Part shown: in pieces, positions 15,151 to 21,149 of the stretch
Layout: every line of letters starts with the position of its first letter
Numbering within the stretch: the stretch's first letter is position 1
Source: Archangiaceae bacterium
GTDB lineage: Bacteria > Myxococcota > Myxococcia > Myxococcales > Myxococcaceae
Assembly: GCA_023248915.1 (NCBI GenBank)
Contig: JAHFDQ010000028.1
Location: 1-21,149, forward strand
DNA: 21,149 bases
Reading direction: 5' to 3'
Notes under the pieces: generated by a model
Seen by the model: the letters and a program-made list of their open reading frames with translations, nothing else
What the model was told of the DNA's origin: nothing
Databases searched by the model: none
Made by a program: the position numbers and the translations under genes

Positions 15151-16967
15151 GGCTGCCGCCCGTCCTGGGCAAGGTCCTCTACGCGCTCCTGTTCGGCGCG
15201 GCGTTCCCGGCCGCCCTCGGGCTCTGGGCGAAGAGCGCCGAGCGACACTTCGCGGCGCAAGCCGTCCGCGCTCCGGGTTGGGGCCTCGGCCTCGCGGGCG
15301 CCGGAGCGGCGCTGATGGCGGCCGGCATGGTCTGGCTGTGGGTGGTGGGCAAGGGCCTACCGATGAACCCCTACCCGCCCAAGCGGCGCGTCGACTCGGG
15401 AGTCTTCCGCCTCGTGGGCCACCCCATCTACGTGGGCTTCGTCCTGGCCTCTGCCGGAGCGTCGCTCTGGGCCGGTTCGGGGGCGGGGCTGTGGTTGGTG
15501 ACGCCCGCGGTGGCGCTGGGTGCGACGGCGCTGGTGCTGGGCTACGAGGGGCCCGACCTGGAGCGCCGGCTGGGCCAGGCGGGGCGGCATCCGTTGTTGG
15601 GCTGCCCGCCCGCGAGTCTCGACCGGCCCACGGGCTTCGAGCGGTTGGGCGCGCTCTGCTCGTGCCTCGTCGCTCCGGGGCTCACGCTGCTCGCCTTGCA
15701 CGGGCTCGAGGGCGCGGCGGCCGGGTTCGGCGCGCACGAGAGAACTGGAATCCGGGTGCTCGGCGCGGCGCCGCTCGTGCTGGTGGTGGGGCAGGCCGTT
15801 GCCTGGCGGACCCTCGCCGAAGCGCGGGCATCGGTCGTGCGCGCTTGGCTGGCCTGCGGGTTGCTGGGGCTGGCCGCGGGCGGAGGTTGGCCGCCGGCGC
15901 CGGACGTCGCGCTCGTCACCCTGGCCGGGCTGAACGCCCTGCCGGCCCTGGCGCGGCGCAGGGCGCCCGTCTGGCTCGCGGGCGGAGCGCTGGTGGCGGC
16001 GGCGGTGCTGGCGCCGGGCGGCGCGAATCTCGAAGCAGGAGCGCTCGCGCTCGCCGCCTTCGCCCTCGCCCATCACCGGCTCCTCCTGTGGCGGGCGCTC
16101 CGCCGCGCCGCGGAGGTCGTCGCCAACTCGTGGCGCGAGCGGCAGTGGGGCGGACTCCGCCTCATCAACCACGGCACCTGGGCGGCGCTCGGGTGCGGCG
16201 CCGGAATCGCCTACGCCACGGTCCTCGCAGGCCCCGCGCACGCCTGGGCCGTCTTCGGCGCTGCGGCCAGCGCCATCGTCGGCTCGGCGCTCTGGGCGCA
16301 GTTCATCGAAGGTTCTCCGGCCCTGGCCCGGCCGTACGGCTTCTTCGGAGGCCTGTTGGGAATCTCGCTGTTCGCGGTGGTGGCCGGCCCCTGGATGAGC
16401 ACGCCGACCTGGGGACTGCTCGGCACCTTCGCGACGGCCGGCCCCATGGTGCAGGGGCTCGGGCGAATCCGCTGCCTGGCGAACGGCTGCTGCCACGGCT
16501 CGCCCTGCCCCGCCTGGCTCGGGCTCGTCTACCGGAACCCGCACACCCGCGTGGTGAAGCTAACGTCGTTCGGGGGTACGCCGGTGCACCCGACGCAGCT
16601 CTACTCGTTGCTCTCCAACGCCGTCATCGGCGTGGTGCAGTTGCGCCTCTGGTTAGCCGGTTGGCCGTTCGCCTTCCTCGGCGGCACCTACTTGATGTTG
16701 ATGGGCCTGGCGCGCTTCGTCGAGGAAGCCTACCGGGGCGAGCCGCAGACGCCGGTGCTCGGCGGGCTGCGACTGTACCAGTGGGTTTCTCTCGCCTGCG
16801 TCCTGGTCGGCGCCGGCCTCACCTGCGTTCCGGACAGCCCGAGGCCCGGACCGCTCGAGCCCAGCGTCCGGGGCCTGTTCGCCGCCCTGGCCTTCGCGGC
16901 GCTGACCTGGGGGGTGGCGTCCATCGACTTCCCCAGGTCGAAGCGGCGCTTCGCGCGCCTGGCGTAG
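15141..16967 (+). CDS. Membrane fusion of isoprenylcysteine methyltransferase-like and Lgt-like domains
   Basis: The 608-residue, many-span protein starts at ATG 15141 (GAGGTGG just upstream). Residues 1-150 resemble ICMT/PEMT methyltransferases: MNPYPPKRRVDSGVFRLVGHPIYVGF (75-100) and YEGPDLERRLG (135-145). A less recognisable hydrophobic middle follows. From about 325 the protein resembles prolipoprotein diacylglyceryl transferase: GRIRCLANGCCHG (441-453), HPTQLY (483-488) and ARFVEEAYRGE (524-534). Compared with E. coli Lgt, the Arg143, Arg239 and Glu243 equivalents are kept (Arg442, Arg525, Glu529). The His103, Asn146 and Glu151 positions appear as Phe, Cys and Cys. It is therefore probably an Lgt paralogue with a different or lost activity. 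It is coupled to the preceding lipocalin-like gene. Confidence 0.78.
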   Translation: MGLRLPPVLGKVLYALLFGAAFPAALGLWAKSAERHFAAQAVRAPGWGLGLAGAGAALMAAGMVWLWVVGKGLPMNPYPPKRRVDSGVFRLVGHPIYVGFVLASAGASLWAGSGAGLWLVTPAVALGATALVLGYEGPDLERRLGQAGRHPLLGCPPASLDRPTGFERLGALCSCLVAPGLTLLALHGLEGAAAGFGAHERTGIRVLGAAPLVLVVGQAVAWRTLAEARASVVRAWLACGLLGLAAGGGWPPAPDVALVTLAGLNALPALARRRAPVWLAGGALVAAAVLAPGGANLEAGALALAAFALAHHRLLLWRALRRAAEVVANSWRERQWGGLRLINHGTWAALGCGAGIAYATVLAGPAHAWAVFGAAASAIVGSALWAQFIEGSPALARPYGFFGGLLGISLFAVVAGPWMSTPTWGLLGTFATAGPMVQGLGRIRCLANGCCHGSPCPAWLGLVYRNPHTRVVKLTSFGGTPVHPTQLYSLLSNAVIGVVQLRLWLAGWPFAFLGGTYLMLMGLARFVEEAYRGEPQTPVLGGLRLYQWVSLACVLVGAGLTCVPDSPRPGPLEPSVRGLFAALAFAALTWGVASIDFPRSKRRFARLA

Positions 16968-17020
16968 CTCCGGCGTCCGCGCGGGAATTCGCCCGTCCGA
17001 CTGTGCTACACGGGCACTCT

Positions 17021-17033
17021 GGAGGATTCAGCG
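17021..17033 (+). promoter_or_regulatory. Ribosome binding site of the cysteine-rich protein gene
   Basis: GGAGG at 17021-17025 lies eight bases before ATG 17034. Upstream, GGAATT (16984-16989) and CTACAC (17006-17011) might be promoter boxes, but the match is too poor to call. Confidence 0.6.
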
Positions 17034-18929
17034 ATGAACGTCGCCGCGCGCTTCGGTTTCCTGGCGTTGGGGTTTTGTCTGGTCGTGGTCAGCGACTCGA
17101 CCTGTGTTCCGACCAAGAAGTGCGGCCCCGGCGCCTGCAGCGGCTGCTGCGACACGGCCGGAAACTGCCAGGTGGGAGTGCTGTCGTCCGCCTGCGGAGC
17201 CAACGGCCAGACCTGCGCGGTCTGCGCGGCCACCCAGACCTGCACGGGCGGCTTCTGCAACGGCGGCGGTTCGGGCGGTGGCTCGGGAGGCGGCGGAGGC
17301 GGCTTCGGCGGGGGAGGTGGGGGCGGCGGCGGAAACACCGGGCCCGCGTTCGAGCAGTTCTGCCAGTCCTTCGGGGCTTCCTATTGCGACAGCCTCATCG
17401 CCTGCAAAATGGCGGAGGCCAGCGCACGCCCGGACTGCCTCCAGGTCATCGACCGCTACTTCTGCTCGTCGATGCGGCCCAGCATCACCAAGGGCTACTC
17501 GTCATTCGACAGCAGCATGGGCTCCGCCTGCCTCAACGGCATTCAAGGGGCGTCCACCACCTGCGACTGGAACGTCATCAGCACAACCTGCGGCACCCTC
17601 GTCACCCCCCGCGCTGGAGACGGTCAGCCGTGCTACTCGAGCACCGACTGCTCGGTTTCCGGCCAGTCCTGTGGAGGGGCCGGGTGCGGAAAGACTTGCC
17701 AGGCGTCGGGCGGGCTCGGCAAGCCGTGTTCCGGGTCGTGCGACACGGGGCTGTGGTGCGACCCGGGCTCGAACACCTGCAAGGCGCCCCAGGGGCCCGG
17801 GGGAACGTGCAACAGCCCCTACAGCTCCGAGTGCAATTCGGCGACCTACTGCGAGACGGCCACTACGCACACCTGCCTTCCCCTGCCAAGCGCCGGGCAG
17901 ACCTGCCTCACCAGCTATTCGACCACTCCTTGCGCCCCGGGCACTTTCTGCGACTACGCCGCCTCGCCCGACACCTGTACGACGCGCTTCGCGGTGGGCA
18001 CTTCGTGCAGCTCGAACAGCAGCGGGTGCGTGGAAACCGCCTTCTGCGACTACTCGAGCTACCCGTCCTTGTGCGTGGCCAAGAAGGGCGCGGGCGGAAG
18101 CTGCACCTATGACCAGTGCGCTTCTGGCCTGTACTGCATGAACTCGGTGTGCACCGCGCTCGGGGCTGCCGGAGCGTCCTGCCAGGGCTACTCGGGGTGC
18201 CAGTCCCAGTTCAGCTGCGACCAGGTCTCGAGGACGTGCCAAACCTACGTCTACAACCTGAACGCCGGTTCGGCCTGCACGGGCTCGACTCAGAACTGCT
18301 CGTACTCGACCCATTGCAAAGGAGCGAAAGAGAATCCCGACGGGGGAATCGGCATGGTCGGGACGTGCGCCGTGCCCGCCCTCTACGACGCGTGCACCGG
18401 TTCGGCCTACGAATGCCCCACGCACGCGTACTGTGGCGACGCCGGAGTGTGTCTGGGCGCGACGACCAACAACCACTGCACCTACCCATCGGAGTGCCTC
18501 GAGGGCTACACCTGCAACTCGTTCAGTCAGTGCGCCGCGTACATCGCCCTGGGCCAGCCCTGTCTGACTTCGACGGCCCCGTGCACCCCGCCCAACGTCT
18601 GCCGGCCCTCGTCGGTCGGTTCGGCCACCGGCACCTGTTCCGAGCTGGGAGGCACGGGAATTTCGTGCAGCACTTCGGGGTCGTCTGGGACGGGCTGTAA
18701 GATATTCTTCGACTGCTCGACCTCGACCTCGACCTGCGTCGCGTCCGGCCGGTCGGGTCAACCCTGCATGAGCTACGGGCAGTGCTACCTCGGCGCCTGC
18801 TCGGGCGCCGACGGCGGTTCACCGGGAACCTGCGGCCCGCCCCGCGCCGCCGGACAACCCTGCACCTCGTACATGTACGAGTGCGCCGGCGTCTGCGACG
18901 GCACCACCTGTCAGAACGCCTGCCCCTGA
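17034..18929 (+). CDS. Secreted cysteine-rich repeat protein (Dickkopf-like, probable lipoprotein)
   Basis: The 631-residue product contains about 78 cysteines. An N-terminal hydrophobic segment (about 6-20) leads to a cluster ending in Cys24, which may be the lipidated residue, though SDSTC is an imperfect lipobox. A cysteine-dense head (24-75) is followed by a poly-Gly/Ser linker (about 77-102). From about 107 there are many units of roughly 40-45 residues with a G-x-x-C-x(5)-C-x(5)-C-x(6)-C spacing, such as GQPCYSSTDCSVSGQSC and GGTCNSPYSSECNSATYC. Automated annotation often names such proteins Dickkopf N-terminal cysteine-rich domain proteins. The role is unknown; an extracellular disulfide scaffold is expected. 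It is preceded by a strong ribosome site and followed by a hairpin. Confidence 0.8.
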   Translation: MNVAARFGFLALGFCLVVVSDSTCVPTKKCGPGACSGCCDTAGNCQVGVLSSACGANGQTCAVCAATQTCTGGFCNGGGSGGGSGGGGGGFGGGGGGGGGNTGPAFEQFCQSFGASYCDSLIACKMAEASARPDCLQVIDRYFCSSMRPSITKGYSSFDSSMGSACLNGIQGASTTCDWNVISTTCGTLVTPRAGDGQPCYSSTDCSVSGQSCGGAGCGKTCQASGGLGKPCSGSCDTGLWCDPGSNTCKAPQGPGGTCNSPYSSECNSATYCETATTHTCLPLPSAGQTCLTSYSTTPCAPGTFCDYAASPDTCTTRFAVGTSCSSNSSGCVETAFCDYSSYPSLCVAKKGAGGSCTYDQCASGLYCMNSVCTALGAAGASCQGYSGCQSQFSCDQVSRTCQTYVYNLNAGSACTGSTQNCSYSTHCKGAKENPDGGIGMVGTCAVPALYDACTGSAYECPTHAYCGDAGVCLGATTNNHCTYPSECLEGYTCNSFSQCAAYIALGQPCLTSTAPCTPPNVCRPSSVGSATGTCSELGGTGISCSTSGSSGTGCKIFFDCSTSTSTCVASGRSGQPCMSYGQCYLGACSGADGGSPGTCGPPRAAGQPCTSYMYECAGVCDGTTCQNACP

Positions 18930-18939
18930 CACGGGCGCA

Positions 18940-18964
18940 GGCCGGGGCCACGTCGGCTCCGGCC
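18940..18964. terminator. Strong GC hairpin between convergent genes
   Basis: GGCCGGGGCC (18940-18949) pairs with GGCTCCGGCC (18955-18964) over ten positions, with one G-T wobble and a five-base loop. It occupies the 48-base gap between stops at 18929 (plus) and 18978 (minus). There is no T-tract, but position and stability suggest a bidirectional terminator. Confidence 0.55.
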
Positions 18965-18977
18965 CTCGCCGAACCCG

Positions 18978-19763
18978 CTACTTCCGCGCCGGCTGGAGAA
19001 TTCCGAACGCCGCTCCCTGCCCGTCCTGCAGCATGGCGTAGCGGCCCACGTTCGCCGTTTCCATCACCGGCGCCAGCACCTTGGCGCCCATCCGCTCTGC
19101 CCGCGAGACCGTCTGGTCGGCGTTCGCGACGTCGAAGTAGACGCTCCAGTTGGGCGGTACCCCCTTCAATTCCTTGGGCGTCGCCATCGCCCCGCCCGCG
19201 TTCTCGCCTCGGTTCTTGAAGAGCCGGTAGGTGACGCCTGGGCCGACGTCCATCGACTCGACCTTCCAGCCGAACAGGGAAGTGTAGAACTTCTCGGCGG
19301 CGCCCAGCTCGGGGGTGATGAGCTCGTTCCAGCACAGCGCCCCGGGCTCGGCGTACAGCCAGGGCCCCATCGACTGCTTCGACTGCCAGAGGGCGAGCAC
19401 GGCTCCCGCGGTGTCCTGGATAATGGCCAGCCGCCCCTGGCCGACGTCGGTGGTCGGCACCAGCGTCTTGCCGCCCAGGCCGGCCACCTTGCGGACGATG
19501 GGCTCGGGGTCGTCCACCGCCACGTACGACAGCCAGTGCGGGCCGGCGCCCATCTTCTTCGCCTCGCCCTTGAGCTCGGTGAGGCCGCAGACGCTCTTGC
19601 CGCGCACCTCGGCCATCGTGTACGGCAGGCCGTCCGGCATGGGCGCTTCCTTCAGCGACCAGCCGAACAGCTCGCCGTAGAAACGTTTGGCGCCGACGAG
19701 GTTGTTGGTCGCCAGCTCTACCCAGCAGAAGTTTCCGACGACCGGCTTCGCGTACTCAGGCAT
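18978..19763 (-). CDS. VOC family protein with two glyoxalase-fold domains
   Basis: The 261-residue product has two VOC/glyoxalase-fold domains. Domain 1 is about 7-120, opening NFCWVELATNNLVGAKRFYGELFGW. Domain 2 is about 130-258, opening GALCWNELITPELGAAEKFYTSLFGW. Each keeps the FY-x-x-LFGW signature, an opening acidic/polar metal-side strand and a late D-x-x-GA segment. The layout matches CFP32/CFP30B-like proteins; the substrate is not predictable. ATG 19763 was chosen over an upstream in-frame ATG because GGAGG lies five bases before it and the upstream segment is not domain-like. The protein is cytoplasmic. It follows the GH13 gene on the same strand with a 112-base gap. Confidence 0.87.
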   Translation of the reverse strand: MPEYAKPVVGNFCWVELATNNLVGAKRFYGELFGWSLKEAPMPDGLPYTMAEVRGKSVCGLTELKGEAKKMGAGPHWLSYVAVDDPEPIVRKVAGLGGKTLVPTTDVGQGRLAIIQDTAGAVLALWQSKQSMGPWLYAEPGALCWNELITPELGAAEKFYTSLFGWKVESMDVGPGVTYRLFKNRGENAGGAMATPKELKGVPPNWSVYFDVANADQTVSRAERMGAKVLAPVMETANVGRYAMLQDGQGAAFGILQPARK

Positions 19764-19773
19764 GTCTTCCTCC
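19764..19773 (-). promoter_or_regulatory. Strong ribosome binding site for the VOC gene
   Basis: GGAGG on the minus strand (19769-19773) lies five bases from the ATG at 19763 and decides the start against the longer 295-codon frame. Confidence 0.65.
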
Positions 19774-19853
19774 AAAGGTTCGGCGAGTGTCTTCACCTGC
19801 GCCGGGCGCCCCGACGGCCCCGCCGCGAGAGCAGGCAATGTGTGTCCGAAGAG

Positions 19854-19874
19854 GCCGGCCGCCAAGGGGCCGGC
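19854..19874 (-). terminator. Hairpin just after the GH13 stop codon
   Basis: GCCGGCC (19854-19860) and GGCCGGC (19868-19874) form a perfect seven-base stem with a seven-base loop. It begins one base past the TGA of the GH13 gene on the minus strand and is followed by CTCTTC. It is a reasonable intrinsic-terminator candidate in a GC-rich genome. Confidence 0.45.
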
Positions 19875-19875
19875 T

Positions 19876-21149
19876 TCAACCGCCGGTGGGGCCGAGCACC
19901 CAACCGGTTCGCGCGGGCACCTGGGCCGACCACGAGCCGCCCGCGACGTCGCCGACCGTCTGTCCGGACAACAACTCGGTGAGGCTGCTCGCGCCCGCCC
20001 AACCGGTTGGCAACTGGACGGTCACCGCGGTGTCGGCCGTCGGAGCGAAGCTCAGCACCACCAGCCGGTCTCCCTCGGCGTGTCGCCGCCAGAACACAAC
20101 CAGGCCCGCCGAGGTGGCCGGCACGGCTTCGTAGGTGCCCTCTTGGAGCGCGGGCGTCCGATTCCTGAGGGCGACGTAGCGGCGGTAGGTGCCCAAGAGC
20201 GAGTCCTCGCGCGGGAGCTCGGAGGCCACGTTCAGGTGACCGCTGGACGACAGCGGCAAGAACGGGGTGCCGGTGGTGAACCCCTGGTTGGGCGAGTCGT
20301 CCCACTGCATCGGGGTGCGGGCGGCGTCGCGGAAGTCGATGGGCCACTCCGTCCCGTCCGTCATGCCCAGCTCTTCGCCGTAGTAGACGAATGGGGCGCC
20401 GGGCAGCGTCAAGAGCGCGAGCGCGGCCAGCCTGAGTGACGCCGGCGTGCTGCCCACCATGGTGGTCGACCGGAAGATGTCGTGGTTTCCGAAGTTGGTG
20501 GCGAAGCGCGCCGGAGCGCGGTCGTTCGCCGCCGCGAAGGCGAGGTCCGCCTTCAACGCCAGGGCGTCGCCCGACTTCGACGCTCCGGGGATGTCGTTCA
20601 TCACCGTGAAGTCGAAGGCCAGGTGCATCATGTCCTTGCCGTCGCCCAAGTAGCGGAGGACGTCGGACTGTTCGCAGCAAGTCTCGCCGACCATCGCCCG
20701 CGACGGGTACTCGTCGAGGAGCGCGCGCAGGCGCTGGTAGAACCCGAACGTCTCGGGCTCGTGCCAGCACTTCGGCCAGGCCTCGAAAAGCTCTTGCGCC
20801 GAGTCGATGCGGAAGCCATCGACACCCGCGTCGAGCCAGAACCGGGCGGCTCCGAGCAGCGCTTCCTGGACGCCAGCGGCCCGGAAATTCAGGTCGGGCT
20901 GAAATGGAAACGCCTGGTGGAAGTAGTACTGGCCGCGCACCGGGTCGAGCGTCCAGCGTTCGGCTCCGAAGCCGATGTCGGCCTCGGCGCAGGCCGGCCC
21001 GGGGCCGTCCGACCAGACGTACCAGTCGGCCCGGGGGCCGGTGCGCGACGCCCGCGACTCCTGGAACCACGGGTGCTCGACCGAGGTGTGGTTGGGCACG
21101 AAGTCGAGCAGCACCTTCAGGTTGCGCAGGTGCGCCTCGGCGACCAGGC
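19876..21149 (-). CDS. GH13 alpha-glucosidase / alpha-amylase family enzyme, partial
   Basis: The reading frame continues to the right edge of the window, so the N-terminus is missing; 423 residues are visible. The edge codons read LVAEAHLRNLKVLLDFVPNH, the standard GH13 lead into conserved region I, so the GTG at 21114 is not the start. Region II is GVDGFRID, with the nucleophile Asp at about visible residue 115. Region III is MVGET, with the acid/base Glu at about 155. Region IV is NFGNHD, with the transition-state Asp at about 223. QAFPFQPDLNF and PGAPFVYYGEELGM are typical of oligo-1,6-glucosidase/alpha-glucosidase members, which cleave alpha-glucosidic bonds in maltodextrins or sucrose-like sugars. 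The C-terminal beta domain ends GWVLGPTGG. Whether it is secreted cannot be seen. Confidence 0.9.
   Translation of the reverse strand, partial: LVAEAHLRNLKVLLDFVPNHTSVEHPWFQESRASRTGPRADWYVWSDGPGPACAEADIGFGAERWTLDPVRGQYYFHQAFPFQPDLNFRAAGVQEALLGAARFWLDAGVDGFRIDSAQELFEAWPKCWHEPETFGFYQRLRALLDEYPSRAMVGETCCEQSDVLRYLGDGKDMMHLAFDFTVMNDIPGASKSGDALALKADLAFAAANDRAPARFATNFGNHDIFRSTTMVGSTPASLRLAALALLTLPGAPFVYYGEELGMTDGTEWPIDFRDAARTPMQWDDSPNQGFTTGTPFLPLSSSGHLNVASELPREDSLLGTYRRYVALRNRTPALQEGTYEAVPATSAGLVVFWRRHAEGDRLVVLSFAPTADTAVTVQLPTGWAGASSLTELLSGQTVGDVAGGSWSAQVPARTGWVLGPTGG

Noticed and set aside
17266..17335. GGC-rich tract as a DNA repeat element
   Set aside because: It encodes the Gly/Ser linker of the cysteine-rich protein; similar coding linkers occur near 3208 and 5266.
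15278..18112. Plus-strand frame of 944 codons across the Lgt-like and cysteine-rich genes
   Set aside because: It runs through two genes in another frame, is rich in Arg/Gly/Ala and has no domain.
21112..21114. GTG as the start of the GH13 gene
   Set aside because: The frame continues to the window edge with a standard GH13 sequence before conserved region I, so the gene is cut by the window.
1..21149. CRISPR array, tRNA, rRNA, transposase or phage genes
   Set aside because: I looked for regular repeat-spacer units, cloverleaf sequences and mobile-element protein motifs and found none.

Overview
The window is high-GC DNA that reads as chromosomal sequence from a myxobacterium-like organism (Myxococcota). 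The evidence is the gene content: a lipoprotein with three Myxococcus-type cysteine-rich disulfide repeats, several lipoproteins with Asp-Ala-Gly or poly-Gly linkers, a secreted beta-propeller protein, a very cysteine-rich Dickkopf-like lipoprotein, and an ECF sigma / anti-sigma / caspase operon. No rRNA, tRNA, CRISPR array, transposase or phage gene was seen. I find 18 protein genes plus one 52-codon gene. Coding density is very high and no gap exceeds about 155 bases.

Region 1 (1-5532, plus strand). An ECF sigma factor overlaps a zinc-finger, membrane-spanning anti-sigma factor with a DUF4384-like periplasmic part. That gene overlaps an exported caspase-family (C14) peptidase whose C-terminus looks like an outer-membrane beta-barrel. 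After 62 bases comes a lipoprotein with a PF09826-type beta-propeller, and its stop codon directly abuts a small eight-cysteine-module lipoprotein. A 20-base element (16/20 identical, same 5-base inverted arms) lies 37-38 bases upstream of the first ATG of both the sigma gene and the propeller gene. I infer that the region is one envelope-stress regulon.

Region 2 (5569-12619, minus strand). In transcription order: a CHAD-domain protein overlapping a SixA-like histidine phosphatase; a 1320-residue mosaic lipoprotein (disulfide repeats, amidohydrolase, thrombospondin type 3 repeats, OB-like and Ig-like modules, lamin-tail domain) coupled by ATGA to a DUF2461 protein; a 52-residue single-span protein; and a small lipoprotein.

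Region 3 (12773-16967). A SAM methyltransferase (plus) converges on a DUF6600-like lipoprotein (minus). Divergent from that lipoprotein is an overlapping pair on the plus strand: a lipocalin-like/CrtC-like hypothetical protein and a 608-residue membrane protein that joins an isoprenylcysteine-methyltransferase-like half to an Lgt-like half. The Lgt-like half lacks several residues known to matter in E. coli Lgt.

Region 4 (17034-21149). A secreted cysteine-rich protein (plus) converges, across a strong GC hairpin, on a two-domain VOC/glyoxalase-fold protein (minus). A GH13 alpha-glucosidase-type enzyme (minus) runs off the right edge. Six of the 19 genes look like lipoproteins or have lipoprotein-like signals, so the dominant theme is the cell envelope.
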